DNA from: Aliiglaciecola sp. CAU 1673
Lineage (GTDB): Bacteria; Pseudomonadota; Gammaproteobacteria; Enterobacterales; Alteromonadaceae
DNA length: 64,000 bases
NCBI RefSeq assembly: GCF_029223185.1
Contig: NZ_JARHUG010000001.1
Coordinates: forward strand, 248,001 to 312,000
Direction of reading: 5' to 3'
The notes below the pieces were generated by a model. That model was not told where the DNA came from. It did not search any database and saw only the letters and a list, made by a program, of their open reading frames with translations. This document shows positions 46,994 through 55,959 of this stretch, one piece after another. The position numbers were made by a program, and so were the translations under genes. Numbering within the stretch: position 1 is the stretch's first letter; every line of letters begins with the position of its first letter.

Positions 46994-47988
46994 TCTGCCT
47001 GATGCTCTTCACAACGGCGAATAAAGGCCTGCGGGTCGTCCAGCCCTAAATGGATGCGTGTCACTTGTTTGCTAATACCGGCCAAAAGCGACACTTTCTG
47101 TGCAGACTTAAGGCGAACTTCCAGGTTCACATGACCGAGCATATAGGCTCTGAGTAAATCAGGGGCCTTTTCTTCACAGCCCATGGCCACGCGAGAAACA
47201 CTGTCTATCTGCTGCCAGGGGATCTGGCAATCGAACAGCAAACCGCAACGCAGAAGCATACCCTCATCGCTAAGTTGAATATGCCGGTGTTTAATAGCCA
47301 TGGCTTGGGAGAGGGTTAAGAACATGGTGTATAAATGCCCTGCGGTCAGTAACCAGGCGATAAGGGGCGATATGTGATGGAAAATAATATGGCTGAAAAT
47401 AATACCGGGAATATGGAACAAGGAGCTACCGATGAGCAGGCCAACGGCGCCACTTTTCACGTGGTAGCTGAAGCTGGTCTGATTATCGGCTGAGGTCTTC
47501 AGTCCCCAGCCACGAAGGGCATAGTAAAACGCCAGCCACTCTGACTGCAGCCAGGTCGTCAGGCCGAAACGACCGCCTACCGCTTCAGCCAGATAGGCCA
47601 CTCTGGGCTCACCACTCAGGGCCTGACTACGATGCCAGGCAAGGGTAAAGGTAAAGAGAGTATAGGTTGCCGCCAAACTCGCTAATCCCGCCAGCACATA
47701 GGGGTAGCTACTTTTTACCGGCTCCAGGAAACTGCCTGGTGGCGTCATCCATAAGCAACAGAGTACACCAGCCATGACCAGGGGACGCATTAACAGCGCA
47801 GGCGCCAAACGCTGACGCATCAGCAAAAAGTAGTAGAGCAGGGGGACCCAAACCACCAAATCCAGCAGCATGGAGAGCGCTATCCAATCCACTTTGAGGT
47901 TACTGGGTTGAATCAGATGCAGGTTACCGAAATAAATCAGACTGCTTAGCGCAATAAAAACCGACCAACGAACAGATTTGACGGACAT
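46990..47988 (-). CDS. Integral membrane protein with C-terminal PH-like domain
   Basis: About eight hydrophobic segments across residues 8-235 (VFIALSSLIYFGNLHLI, LVVWVPLLYYFLLM, LAGLASLAATYTLFTFTLAW, IAWLLTAGHLYTMFLTLS). The last ~95 residues are hydrophilic and begin HIQLSDEGMLLRCGLLFDCQIPWQQI, the pattern of bacterial PH-like domains (YdbT/DUF304 style). No family is assigned with certainty. It has the same orientation as the solute-binding-like gene upstream (48044-48922), 55 bases away, so the two may be co-transcribed. Confidence 0.7.
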   Translation of the reverse strand: MSVKSVRWSVFIALSSLIYFGNLHLIQPSNLKVDWIALSMLLDLVVWVPLLYYFLLMRQRLAPALLMRPLVMAGVLCCLWMTPPGSFLEPVKSSYPYVLAGLASLAATYTLFTFTLAWHRSQALSGEPRVAYLAEAVGGRFGLTTWLQSEWLAFYYALRGWGLKTSADNQTSFSYHVKSGAVGLLIGSSLFHIPGIIFSHIIFHHISPLIAWLLTAGHLYTMFLTLSQAMAIKHRHIQLSDEGMLLRCGLLFDCQIPWQQIDSVSRVAMGCEEKAPDLLRAYMLGHVNLEVRLKSAQKVSLLAGISKQVTRIHLGLDDPQAFIRRCEEHQAD

Positions 47989-48043
47989 GTTTTTGCTCCC
48001 TACTTCACACTCCTATCCTACTGATAACTGCGGATCAAACCAA

Positions 48044-48922
48044 CTACTTGAGCATGATTTGATCGTACTGTTCACGGATAATGTCCAGGCCTTCAGATTG
48101 TTGCCAGGCCTCAATGATGCTGCGATAAGCCTGCGACGAAACATTCTTTGCAAGGATAGTGTCGATGAGCCCAATCACCTCTTCTCCCCACTTCGAATGA
48201 GGGCATAGGATCCTGCCGATACCGATAGGGCCGGACTCGGCAAAGGGGAGGGCGACAAGTTCCTCCAGCTTGCCTTCTTCCATGGCCATATAAAAACCCG
48301 GTAAGCGCTTCTCCACCAAAAAGTCGATGCGTCCCGCCAGTAACATTTGTATGCCTTGTGCCGGATCGCCATAGGCATATAGCGAAGGGGCGCCAGCCAG
48401 CACCTTATCAATATTTTCACCATAGGCCGCCTGGCGAAGTGTGCTGGTGGTGAAGACTTTCTCGTTCAATAGGCTGGCTAGAGAAATGGGGTCGCCTGAC
48501 AGACTTAATTGCTCTGCTTTGTCGCGGCGAACGAGAATGCTATGTGGCAAGTGAAACATCACCGGGCGCGACATCAAACCGATTTCACGGCGCTGTGGGT
48601 TATCGAAAAAACTCACCGTACACCATGGCTTGCCCTGGTGGATTTCCTGCAGCACCCTTGGCAAAGGGGCGACGACCTCGGCATGTTCATAGCCGCTCAT
48701 GCGCTCTTGTAAAAAGGCTCTCACCCTGTCGTTGACACCTTCGCCAGCGTAGGGCCCATGGGTAATATCAAAAGGTGGGTAATTGACCACGCCCCAGGTC
48801 AATGTGTCGCCCCACGAAGGCATTGCTATCAGCGCCCAGCAGGTCATCAATAGCACCAAGGGGGTACTTATCTCTTTGGGTTGTTTGCTGGTTAGCCTTG
48901 GCATGGTTGGCGGGCGGTCCAT
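48044..48922 (-). CDS. Periplasmic solute-binding-like protein (second TIGR02285-type member)
   Basis: A signal peptide (PLVLLMTCWALIAMPSWG; long basic n-region) precedes a solute-binding-like domain: LTWGVVNYPPFDI, PWCTVSFFDNPQRRE (the cysteine-containing loop that corresponds to HNACMVGLYKSPERE in the 3871 gene), MLLAGRIDFLVEKRLPG, and a C-terminal helix IIREQYDQIML. Length 292 matches the family. Sequence identity with the 3871 protein is low, so they are probably not redundant. No ABC permease or ATPase lies nearby. ATG codons at 48922 and 48904 are both possible starts. Confidence 0.75.
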   Translation of the reverse strand: MDRPPTMPRLTSKQPKEISTPLVLLMTCWALIAMPSWGDTLTWGVVNYPPFDITHGPYAGEGVNDRVRAFLQERMSGYEHAEVVAPLPRVLQEIHQGKPWCTVSFFDNPQRREIGLMSRPVMFHLPHSILVRRDKAEQLSLSGDPISLASLLNEKVFTTSTLRQAAYGENIDKVLAGAPSLYAYGDPAQGIQMLLAGRIDFLVEKRLPGFYMAMEEGKLEELVALPFAESGPIGIGRILCPHSKWGEEVIGLIDTILAKNVSSQAYRSIIEAWQQSEGLDIIREQYDQIMLK

Positions 48923-48950
48923 CTGTTGCTTGCTATCCTGAGCTTATGCG

Positions 48951-49457
48951 TTACGGCGCACTTTGCCAGGCATATTTCACACAATCGACACCGAGATAAT
49001 CTATGCGTCCTTCATACACAAGTCCAAGCTTTTTCAGCAGATGGATAGAGCCGGCATTGTCCGGCATGGCAATCCCGATAATGCGCTTAAGCCCCAACTC
49101 TTGTTTGCCAAATGCCATTACCGCTTCACCACCCTCGGCGGCTAATCCCTGGCCCCAATATTCGGGCAGCAGACGATAACCCACATCCACTTCATCCAAC
49201 TCGGGCAGATATTTAAGGCCACAAAAACCGATGAGCTCGCCGCTAGCCTTGTGAATACAGGCATGGCGACCAAAGCCGTGCTTTTGATAGTCGGCCAACG
49301 GCCCTTTTTGCAAATAAGCAGCAGTAGCTGCTGCGTCTTCCTCTACCTTGCCGATATACCGCATCACATCGGGATTGCGATTTACCCGGTTCAGCGCGGC
49401 CGCATCCTCCAAGGTAAAGGGGCGCAATAACAAGCGGTTGGTTTCAATAACCTTCAT
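48951..49457 (-). CDS. GNAT N-acetyltransferase, RimJ/RimL type
   Basis: 168-residue acetyltransferase of the RimJ/RimL/Acetyltransf_3 subgroup. It opens with IETNRLLLRPFTLEDAAAL, has the beta-bulge strand VDVGYRLLPEYWGQGLAAEG (acetyl-CoA loop of the R/Q-x-x-G-x-G/A type, here YWGQGLAAE) and ends with LKKLGLVYEGRI. The substrate is not predictable from sequence; relatives acetylate ribosomal protein N-termini or small amines. The gene is divergent from NhaC. Confidence 0.88.
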   Translation of the reverse strand: MKVIETNRLLLRPFTLEDAAALNRVNRNPDVMRYIGKVEEDAAATAAYLQKGPLADYQKHGFGRHACIHKASGELIGFCGLKYLPELDEVDVGYRLLPEYWGQGLAAEGGEAVMAFGKQELGLKRIIGIAMPDNAGSIHLLKKLGLVYEGRIDYLGVDCVKYAWQSAP

Positions 49458-49543
49458 AGTCCTTACTCTTTTATTTTTTCGCGAACATAAGGCAAATCAC
49501 GTCACTGAGGAAATTTTTCTTGTTAGATTTTATGTGGAGATAT

Positions 49544-49561
49544 ATGCTTCTGGACGTCTAA
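49544..49561 (+). other. Possible five-codon leader peptide abutting nhaC
   Basis: ATG CTT CTG GAC GTC TAA (MLLDV) has a TGGAGA ribosome site 4-5 bases upstream, and its stop ends one base before the nhaC start at 49562. nhaC itself has only a weak ribosome site, so it may be translated by coupling to this mini-frame. Confidence 0.4.
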
Positions 49562-50926
49562 ATGTCCAAAAGGTATTTCCCCTTGTCTTCAGTTTCTTCG
49601 ATGCGCGGCTTATTGGCGCTTCTGCCCCTATTGGTTTTCCTCAGTTTCTTCCTTGGCGCCGGTCTCTATTTTCAATGGCAAGGGGTGGACTATGCGTTTT
49701 ATCAGTTGCCCGCACCTGTTGCCGCCCTGCCCGCCATTGTGCTGGCGGTGTGGCTGAGTCGGGCACCGCTGAATAAAGCCATTGAACAATTTATTGAAGG
49801 GGCAGGCCACAGCAATATCATCACCATGTGCATGATCTATCTGCTGGCCGGTGCTTTTTCCTCGGTGGCTAAGGCTACCGGTGGTGTCGACGCGACCGTA
49901 GCATTGGGTCTGCAATTGATCCCTGGCCAGTTCCTGTTACCCGGATTATTTATTCTCAGTGCCTTTGTGGCCACCGCCATGGGTACCTCTATGGGCACAT
50001 TGGCAGCCATGGCGCCAATCGGCCTTGGCGTGGCGCAGGCCAGCGGTATCGAGCCGGCGCTGGTGGCCGGCGCGCTCATGAGTGGCGCCATCTTTGGAGA
50101 CAACCTCTCGATTATTTCCGACACCACTATTGCTGCCACCCGCACCCAGGGCTGTCAGATGCGTGATAAGTTTTGGGAAAACCTGCGTTTTGCCCTGCCT
50201 GCAGCACTGATTGCCCTGGTGCTGTTTGCCCAGGCCGGTGCGCCCACCGCTGAGCTGCCGGTAGCTGCAGGCAATCCTTGGTTAGCCTTGCCTTATTTAT
50301 TGGTACTGGGGCTGGCAATAAGCGGGCTCAATGTGTTTGTGGTACTTAGCCTTGGCATGCTGGCCACGGTGTTGGTGGGCTTTTGGCAGGCCGGCTATGC
50401 GGTCTCTGGCCTGGCACAGGATATCTACACCGGCTTTGGCCAGATGCAGGAGATTTTTATTCTGTCGATGCTGATTGGCGGGCTGTCTGAGTTGATGCGT
50501 CGTCAGGGCGGCTTGGATTATCTGGTGCGCGGTGTCACCAAAGTGGCCAAGGCACTGTCCAGGCAAAACCAGGCCGGGCACAGCCTGGCCATTGCCGGGC
50601 TTATCAGCCTGACCAACCTGTGTGTGGCCAATAACACCGTCTCCATTATTGTCGCCGGTGAGGCCGCCAAGCAACTGGCCGAGCATGGCGGAATTAATCC
50701 CAAACGCAGTGCCAGCCTGTTGGATATCTTCTCTTGTATCGTACAGGGACTCATCCCTTATGGTGCCCAGGCGTTGCTGCTGGGAGCGAGCTTTGGCCTG
50801 TCACCGCTGGTGATTATCCCCAATGTGTTTTATTGCTTTGTGCTGGCGCTGGTGGCCATCGCGGTAGTAACGGCCAACTTACTCTGGGTTGCCAGGACCC
50901 CAGCCAACGATTTGCGTCAGCCTTAG
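49562..50926 (+). CDS. nhaC: Na+/H+ antiporter, NhaC family
   Basis: Polytopic inner-membrane antiporter of 454 residues with about 11 hydrophobic segments. Family hallmarks visible: GTSMGTLAAMAPIG, AGALMSGAIFGDNLSIISDTTIAATRTQG (ion-binding region), ILSMLIGGLSELMRRQGG and LTNLCVANNTVSIIVAGEAAKQLAE. These match NhaC/YfhE-type transporters; the precise substrate (Na+, amino acid exchange as in malate:lactate relatives) cannot be fixed. ATG 49562 follows directly on a five-codon leader frame. The stop overlaps by 4 bases the stop of the convergent TonB receptor. Confidence 0.88.
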   Translation: MSKRYFPLSSVSSMRGLLALLPLLVFLSFFLGAGLYFQWQGVDYAFYQLPAPVAALPAIVLAVWLSRAPLNKAIEQFIEGAGHSNIITMCMIYLLAGAFSSVAKATGGVDATVALGLQLIPGQFLLPGLFILSAFVATAMGTSMGTLAAMAPIGLGVAQASGIEPALVAGALMSGAIFGDNLSIISDTTIAATRTQGCQMRDKFWENLRFALPAALIALVLFAQAGAPTAELPVAAGNPWLALPYLLVLGLAISGLNVFVVLSLGMLATVLVGFWQAGYAVSGLAQDIYTGFGQMQEIFILSMLIGGLSELMRRQGGLDYLVRGVTKVAKALSRQNQAGHSLAIAGLISLTNLCVANNTVSIIVAGEAAKQLAEHGGINPKRSASLLDIFSCIVQGLIPYGAQALLLGASFGLSPLVIIPNVFYCFVLALVAIAVVTANLLWVARTPANDLRQP

Positions 50927-52878
50927 AAGCGGTAACGCAGGCCCGCCAGCCACTGGCTGCCTTGCTCATAGTAAGGCAGGGTATTGACCTGGCGGCGCGT
51001 GGTTTCTGGCTGCCACCACAGCTGATCTAAGGCATTTTCAACGGAAATCCACCACTGCAGGTGCTCATTCACACTGTAAGTCAGTTGAGCGCGCAAGTTG
51101 TCCAGTTGTCCGGGAGAAGGATTACGCGCGGTGGCGCCTTCAGGCTCGCTCCAAGCCGTCGCCAGCAAGTAATGCACTCCCAAAGACAGATTGTGATCCC
51201 ACTGATAGTTGATGCCGGCTTTGAATAAGTGCCTTGGCATATTGCTGATATTGTCACCATCCATCCCGGCCTGGCTGTTTTGCTGGTAGCTCCATGACCC
51301 TTCCAGACGCAGGCCGCTGTCAGCAAGATTCCAAATGTTTTCCCACTCAAAGCCTTTGAAGGTCTGGCTACCGAGGTTGAAATAGCTGGCCGTCTGCCTT
51401 GGTGCAGCAGCACGGGTAATTAAATCGTCAGTCTTGCTATGAAACAGGGTGATGGCAGAGAAAACATCTTTACGCTGATATCCCAGTTGTAAGTCCCAGG
51501 TCTCAATAGTTTCGGGCTCGAGATTGGGGTTGCCGATGACTACACCCTGCAAGGCGATATCGCGTTCCAATTGCGACGGCGCACGATAAGCCTCGGCAAA
51601 CTGCAATTTCACAAACCAATGGGGATCCAGCTTGTAATTGGCCGACAGCCTGGCGGAATAATGTCCGTCTGATTTCTCTGGTTTGTTCCACTGGATGCCG
51701 CCAACCAGGGTCAAATCGGCGTGCCATTGGTGAGTCAGCTCGAGGAAGGCGCGGCTATGTGTTGCGTCATATTCAGGCACGATAGTAACGGCACCATTGC
51801 GCACATGCACACCAGCGGAATCACCGCTGTTTTGTTGCCACTCCAAGCCCGCTATCAGCTGGGTTTGCTCAGTCAATTGACGTTGCCAACTGGCTTCCAG
51901 CTGCCAGTCATCGCTGTCCATATAGCTGGGCTGTGGGCCGGGATTAACGTATTGGTTGTGCATACCGTTGTAAGTCAGTGCCAACGTCATCTCCCCCTGC
52001 CACAAAGGCACATGGCCACCCACATTAAACCAGTGGCGCTCGGCTTCAATGCTGGCATCATCACTGAACAACCTGGCAAGTGGCAAGGTACCAAGATGAC
52101 CTGATTCATTCCTTGTATAGAGGTAGGCAAGCTGCCAATGCTGCCACTGCAACTTGGCATGAAGCCCCAGATTCTGTTGGTCGAATTGGCGGGTGAAGCT
52201 GTTACCAGCCTCATCGGTGGCGGTTAACGGCTTCTGGTCATCGGCGAAATATTGTAAGCCAAGTTGGGCTGACCAATTGGCACCTTGATCACCAGCCGAT
52301 AAACGCAACAAGCCGGCACCTTCATTGCCCTTGGCCAGAGCCAGGCTATTGGAAGCTCCCTGACCTTGCGTGGTAATAATATTGATCACCCCGGCAAAGG
52401 CATTGGTGCCATATTGCACTGAACCAGGGCCGCGGATAAATTCCACCCGTTGGATTTGGTGAATGGGGAAGGCTCTGAGCACCGCCAGGTCGGCACCGCC
52501 GTTTTGCATTTCGCGAAGTGGATAACCATCCAGCAGGATCAGCACATGGGTGTTGTATTGTCCTGGCATGTTGCCGCGCACAGAGACCGCATCCACCGGA
52601 AACATATAGGTACCGGTGGTTAAGGTTGCGGGGGCAAGCTCAATCACATCGGCCAGATCAGTAACGCCATAGGCCTGGATTTGTTCACGGGTCACCACTG
52701 ACAAAATGCCAGGCGCGTCGGCTAATACCTGTTCCCGCCGACTTGAGGTAACCACCTGAATATCAAGCAGATCTTCAAGAGAAAGATCAAAAAGCTCGGT
52801 CGGCGTCTTCTGATGAGCGGTACATAACGGGCTTAACAAGCCTGCGAGTAATCCCAAAGAACCACAAATTGTTTTCAA
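50923..52878 (-). CDS. TonB-dependent outer-membrane receptor
   Basis: A signal peptide (GSLGLLAGLLSPLCTA) is followed by a TonB box-like stretch (LEDLLDIQVVTSSRRE), the plug domain (ILSVVTREQIQAYGVTDLADVIEL ... VLILLDGYP ... VEFIRGPGSVQYGTNAFAGVINIIT) and a beta-barrel with alternating aromatic strands to the C-terminal WLAGLRYRF. Length 651 suits a vitamin B12- or siderophore-type receptor of modest size. No transport operon lies beside it, so the ligand is unknown. On the minus strand it is followed by the convergent nhaC. Confidence 0.92.
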   Translation of the reverse strand: MKTICGSLGLLAGLLSPLCTAHQKTPTELFDLSLEDLLDIQVVTSSRREQVLADAPGILSVVTREQIQAYGVTDLADVIELAPATLTTGTYMFPVDAVSVRGNMPGQYNTHVLILLDGYPLREMQNGGADLAVLRAFPIHQIQRVEFIRGPGSVQYGTNAFAGVINIITTQGQGASNSLALAKGNEGAGLLRLSAGDQGANWSAQLGLQYFADDQKPLTATDEAGNSFTRQFDQQNLGLHAKLQWQHWQLAYLYTRNESGHLGTLPLARLFSDDASIEAERHWFNVGGHVPLWQGEMTLALTYNGMHNQYVNPGPQPSYMDSDDWQLEASWQRQLTEQTQLIAGLEWQQNSGDSAGVHVRNGAVTIVPEYDATHSRAFLELTHQWHADLTLVGGIQWNKPEKSDGHYSARLSANYKLDPHWFVKLQFAEAYRAPSQLERDIALQGVVIGNPNLEPETIETWDLQLGYQRKDVFSAITLFHSKTDDLITRAAAPRQTASYFNLGSQTFKGFEWENIWNLADSGLRLEGSWSYQQNSQAGMDGDNISNMPRHLFKAGINYQWDHNLSLGVHYLLATAWSEPEGATARNPSPGQLDNLRAQLTYSVNEHLQWWISVENALDQLWWQPETTRRQVNTLPYYEQGSQWLAGLRYRF

Positions 52879-53049
52879 GGAAAACCTTCTCTACTTACAG
52901 GAAGATAGGCATTTTGAAGCGGCATGTCTGTTGCAGCGGCTTCACCAAACCTTACAAGAGGAATGGTCTGTGCTTCAAAAGATAGCCAGCTTTGCGTTAT
53001 ACGACAATCACAACTTGGCTTCAGGGACCTAAATTATCTGACAAATTTC

Positions 53050-53907
53050 TCAGGCAATAAGATAGCCCAGGCGCGAACGGATAAACTCCGCCAACTTGCC
53101 GCTGGCCTGACGATGTTTACCGGGCTGAATGTAGAGGTTGATGCCTACCTGTCCGAGTGTCGGCAGGGACTTGTGTTTAAGCACCGCGAGTTCGGCCGGT
53201 AGGGTACTGCGGGCAAGGACGGTCACCCCGAGGCCTTCCTTCAGTGCGGCCGTTATCCCGCCAATATCGGCATTGGTATAGCTGATGCGCCAGGAGCGCC
53301 CGGCCGATTGTAATCTTTCCAGGGCGCGTTTGCGGTAGATACAGCCGGTGGGCGCCACCACCAGGGCTAATTTGTCTTCTTCCGGGCGGTAGTTTGGGTT
53401 GGCTACCCACACCAGCTCATCACTTAACAGCATCTCGGGTTGGTCTTGGCGGGGCTCATCGGACAGCGCCAGAATCAAATCGAATTGCTTACGTCGCTCT
53501 GCTTGCAGTAAATGCTTACTTAACTCACAGGTGACTTCCAGGGTCACATCCGGATAGGCTTTATTAAAGTCACCAATAATGCTGGGTAACAGCCTGGTGG
53601 CAAATTCGCTGGGCAAGCCCAAACGCAGCTGGCCGCTTAAGGGGGTTTGCTCAAACTGGCGGAAAATATCGTCGTTCAGGGACAGTATCTGCACAGCATG
53701 TTGATAAAGTGCCAGACCATCGGCGTTGACCAACTGACGCTGCCCGGCCTTATTAAACAGCTTTTTGCCCAACTGCTCTTCCAGGCGTTTTATCTGCAAA
53801 CTGATCGCCGGTTGCGAGCGACCCAAATAGTCGCCGGCCTTGGCGTAACCGCCAAGATCCACCACCGCCACAAAGGCTCTTAAGTTATCCAGTGAGAGTT
53901 GTTTCAT
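53050..53907 (-). CDS. LysR-family transcriptional regulator
   Basis: N-terminal winged helix-turn-helix (LDNLRAFVAVVDLGGYAKAGDYLGRSQPAISLQIKRLEEQLGKKLF, about 4-50) and a LysR substrate-binding domain from LSGQLRLGLPSEFA onward. Length 285 is typical. Effector unknown. It is divergent from gcvT across a 320-base region that contains the 7-bp tandem repeat; control of the glycine cleavage operon is possible by position but not shown. Confidence 0.92.
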   Translation of the reverse strand: MKQLSLDNLRAFVAVVDLGGYAKAGDYLGRSQPAISLQIKRLEEQLGKKLFNKAGQRQLVNADGLALYQHAVQILSLNDDIFRQFEQTPLSGQLRLGLPSEFATRLLPSIIGDFNKAYPDVTLEVTCELSKHLLQAERRKQFDLILALSDEPRQDQPEMLLSDELVWVANPNYRPEEDKLALVVAPTGCIYRKRALERLQSAGRSWRISYTNADIGGITAALKEGLGVTVLARSTLPAELAVLKHKSLPTLGQVGINLYIQPGKHRQASGKLAEFIRSRLGYLIA

Positions 53908-54008
53908 TTTTTAGTTTCGAGTGACGAGCCCGCTTCGCTTCGAGTTGCGAGCAGATCACAGTAATACAGTAAAGAAATTGCATATATCAAAAGACCTCCA
54001 TACTCTGC

Positions 54009-54099
54009 GTAGCTCGTAGCTCGTAGCTCGTAGCTCGTAGCTCGTAGCTCGTAGCTCGTAGCTCGTAGCTCGTAGCTCGTAGCTCGTAGCTCGTAGCTC
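54009..54099. repeat. 13 x 7-bp tandem repeat (GTAGCTC)n
   Basis: 91 bases made of 13 perfect copies of GTAGCTC, containing the palindrome GAGCTAC/GTAGCTC overlap AGCT. On the minus strand it would read ELRATSY repeatedly, but the surrounding frame looks non-coding. It lies 70 bases upstream of the gcvT -35 element. Confidence 0.97.
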
Positions 54100-54167
54100 C
54101 ATCAGCATCCTTAATCTACCCGTCAAAATACATAACAAAATGTAATCTATCCATTTATATTTCCAAT

Positions 54168-54196
54168 TTGTTGCAGTCTTGTGCTGCTCCTATAAT
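54168..54196 (+). promoter_or_regulatory. gcvT promoter
   Basis: TTGTTG (54168-54173), a 17-base spacer and a perfect TATAAT (54191-54196), 31 bases before the gcvT ATG, form a strong sigma-70 promoter. Confidence 0.75.
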
Positions 54197-54227
54197 TTGG
54201 GCCACTTATTCTTGCCAAGGGCTAACC

Positions 54228-55310
54228 ATGACCAACAAGACAGTGCTCCACGCCAAACACCTCGAAGCCGGTGCCAAGATGGTGGATTTCCACGGCTGGG
54301 AGATGCCCATCAATTACGGCTCCCAAATTGAAGAACACCACGCGGTGCGCCGCGATGCCGGTATGTTCGACGTATCCCATATGACCATCGTCGATGTCAA
54401 AGGCAAAGGTGCCAAAGGCTATTTGCGCCATTTACTGGCCAATGATGTGGATAAGCTCAAGGTCAAGGGCAAGGCCCTGTACAGCGGCATGCTTAACGAG
54501 CAGGGCGGTGTGGTTGACGACCTTATCGTGTATTTCTTCGCCGATGACGACTACCGCCTGGTGGTGAATTCCGCCACCCGTGAAAAAGACATGAATTGGT
54601 TGATGAGCCACACAGCGGGCTTTGAGGTGACCATCACAGAACAGCCTGATCTGGCCATGATCGCCGTGCAAGGCCCCAACGCCAAAGAAAAGGTTGCCAC
54701 CTTATTAAGCGACGAGCAGCTTGCTGCCGTAGCCGATATGAAGCCGTTTTTCGGTGTACAGGCCGGCGATTTGTTTATTGCCACCACCGGCTACACCGGT
54801 GAAGCGGGTTACGAGATTATGGTGCCTGCCGAGCAAGCCCCGGGTTTCTGGGATCGTCTCAAGCAGTGCGATATTCAGCCCTGTGGTCTGGGTGCCCGCG
54901 ATACCCTGCGCTTAGAAGCCGGTATGAACCTGTACGGCCAGGATATGGATGAGAATACCTCTCCTCTGGCGGCCAATATGGGTTGGACCATCAGCTGGTT
55001 GCCTGAAGATCGTGATTTTGTCGGCCGCGCAGCGGTAGAAGAATATAATCGCAGCGGCAAAGAGAAGCTGGTTGGTCTGGTAATGGAAGAGAAGGGCGTG
55101 CTGCGCTCAGGTTTGACCGTCAAGACCTCAGCTGGCGAGGGCGTGATTACCTCAGGTACCTTCTCACCGACTCTTGGTTACAGCATTGCCATGGCCCGCG
55201 TCCCCGCTGGCACGGGCGATACCGCCGAAGTGGAAATGCGCAAAAAGTGGGTTACAGTAAAAGTGGTCAAACCCAGCTTCGTGCGTAACGGTAAGAAAGT
55301 CGAACAGTAA
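54228..55310 (+). CDS. gcvT: Glycine cleavage system T protein (aminomethyltransferase)
   Basis: Transfers the methylene carbon from the aminomethyl-lipoyl group of GcvH to tetrahydrofolate, releasing ammonia. ATG 54228 is preferred over an upstream frame extension because AAGGG lies 8 bases before it and the protein then begins [20 protein letters not shown] as in the family. Length 360 matches E. coli (364). Conserved blocks: [59 protein letters not shown]. It is first gene of gcvT-gcvH-gcvP. Confidence 0.97.
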   Translation: MTNKTVLHAKHLEAGAKMVDFHGWEMPINYGSQIEEHHAVRRDAGMFDVSHMTIVDVKGKGAKGYLRHLLANDVDKLKVKGKALYSGMLNEQGGVVDDLIVYFFADDDYRLVVNSATREKDMNWLMSHTAGFEVTITEQPDLAMIAVQGPNAKEKVATLLSDEQLAAVADMKPFFGVQAGDLFIATTGYTGEAGYEIMVPAEQAPGFWDRLKQCDIQPCGLGARDTLRLEAGMNLYGQDMDENTSPLAANMGWTISWLPEDRDFVGRAAVEEYNRSGKEKLVGLVMEEKGVLRSGLTVKTSAGEGVITSGTFSPTLGYSIAMARVPAGTGDTAEVEMRKKWVTVKVVKPSFVRNGKKVEQ

Positions 55311-55364
55311 AAAAAATGGGGTCAGAGTCAGGGGTAACCTTTCAGATTCTGATCCCTGAAAAAG

Positions 55365-55446
55365 TAAATGGGGTCAGGATCTAAATAGATTTACTCCATA
55401 GTAAAAAATATCAATGGGGTGCATAAATCCATACTGACCCCATTTA
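55365..55446. mobile_element. 82-bp element with 13-bp perfect inverted ends (gcvT-gcvH spacer)
   Basis: TAAATGGGGTCAG (55365-55377) and CTGACCCCATTTA (55434-55446) are perfect inverted repeats. A further partial copy ATGGGGTCAGAGTC stands at 55317-55330 with a TCAGGG...CCCTGA stem behind it. It resembles RAYT/REP-associated GGGGTCAG elements. It leaves about 150 bases between gcvT and gcvH. Confidence 0.75.
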
Positions 55447-55461
55447 TAAAGAGGATTCCCA

Positions 55462-55851
55462 ATGAGCAACATCCCAGCTGAATTGCGTTACACCAACTCC
55501 CATGAGTGGGTTCGTCCCGAAGGTAACGGCGTTTTCACTATCGGTATTACCGAGCACGCCCAGGAACTGCTGGGTGATATGGTGTTTGTTGAACTGCCTG
55601 AAGTGGGCAGTGCGGTCAGCGCCGGTGACGACGTGGCGGTGGCCGAATCGGTTAAAGCTGCATCTGATGTGTATACCCCCATCACTGGCGAAGTGGTAGG
55701 TGTCAACGAAGAGCTGGAAGATTCCCCGGAGCAGGTTAACAGCGACCCTTACGGTGACGGCTGGCTGTTCAAGGTTAAGGCCGAAGATCCGGCCGAGTTC
55801 GATGAGCTGATGACCGCCGAAGAGTACGAGAACAGCATCGAAGAAGATTAA
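55462..55851 (+). CDS. gcvH: Glycine cleavage system H protein
   Basis: Lipoyl carrier that shuttles the aminomethyl group between GcvP, GcvT and the L protein. 129 residues, the same as E. coli. The lipoylated lysine is K65 in [26 protein letters not shown] and [11 protein letters not shown] are conserved. An AGAGGA ribosome site precedes the ATG. The spacer to gcvT contains an inverted-repeat element, and a strong hairpin follows the stop. Confidence 0.97.
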   Translation: MSNIPAELRYTNSHEWVRPEGNGVFTIGITEHAQELLGDMVFVELPEVGSAVSAGDDVAVAESVKAASDVYTPITGEVVGVNEELEDSPEQVNSDPYGDGWLFKVKAEDPAEFDELMTAEEYENSIEED

Positions 55852-55858
55852 TGGCACG

Positions 55859-55892
55859 AAAAGGGGCCGGGCTAACACCCCGCCCCTTTTTT
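55859..55892 (+). terminator. Terminator/attenuator between gcvH and gcvP
   Basis: AAGGGGC (55861-55867) pairs with GCCCCTT (55882-55888), extended by GGG/CCC inside the loop, and is followed by TTTTTT. It lies within the operon, so gcvP is either partly attenuated or has its own promoter in the 70-base spacer. Confidence 0.85.
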
Positions 55893-55959
55893 GCATCTGA
55901 AATCACACCCTGAGCCTGACTTCTCAGGGTTTCTTTTTTCAACCGAGAATTTACGCATT

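Larger units (their letters stand above)
53908..54227. other. lysR-gcvT divergent region
   Basis: About 320 bases holding inverted GAGTxxCGAG-like short motifs near 53920-53950, the 13-copy 7-bp repeat and the gcvT promoter. No glycine riboswitch core was recognised before gcvT. Confidence 0.5.

Noticed and set aside
53956-54138. 60-codon minus-strand frame with ELRATSY repeats
   Set aside because: It is only the translation of the 7-bp tandem repeat.
54100-54227. Glycine riboswitch upstream of gcvT
   Set aside because: The leader after the promoter is only about 25 bases, too short for the aptamer, and no conserved core was seen upstream.
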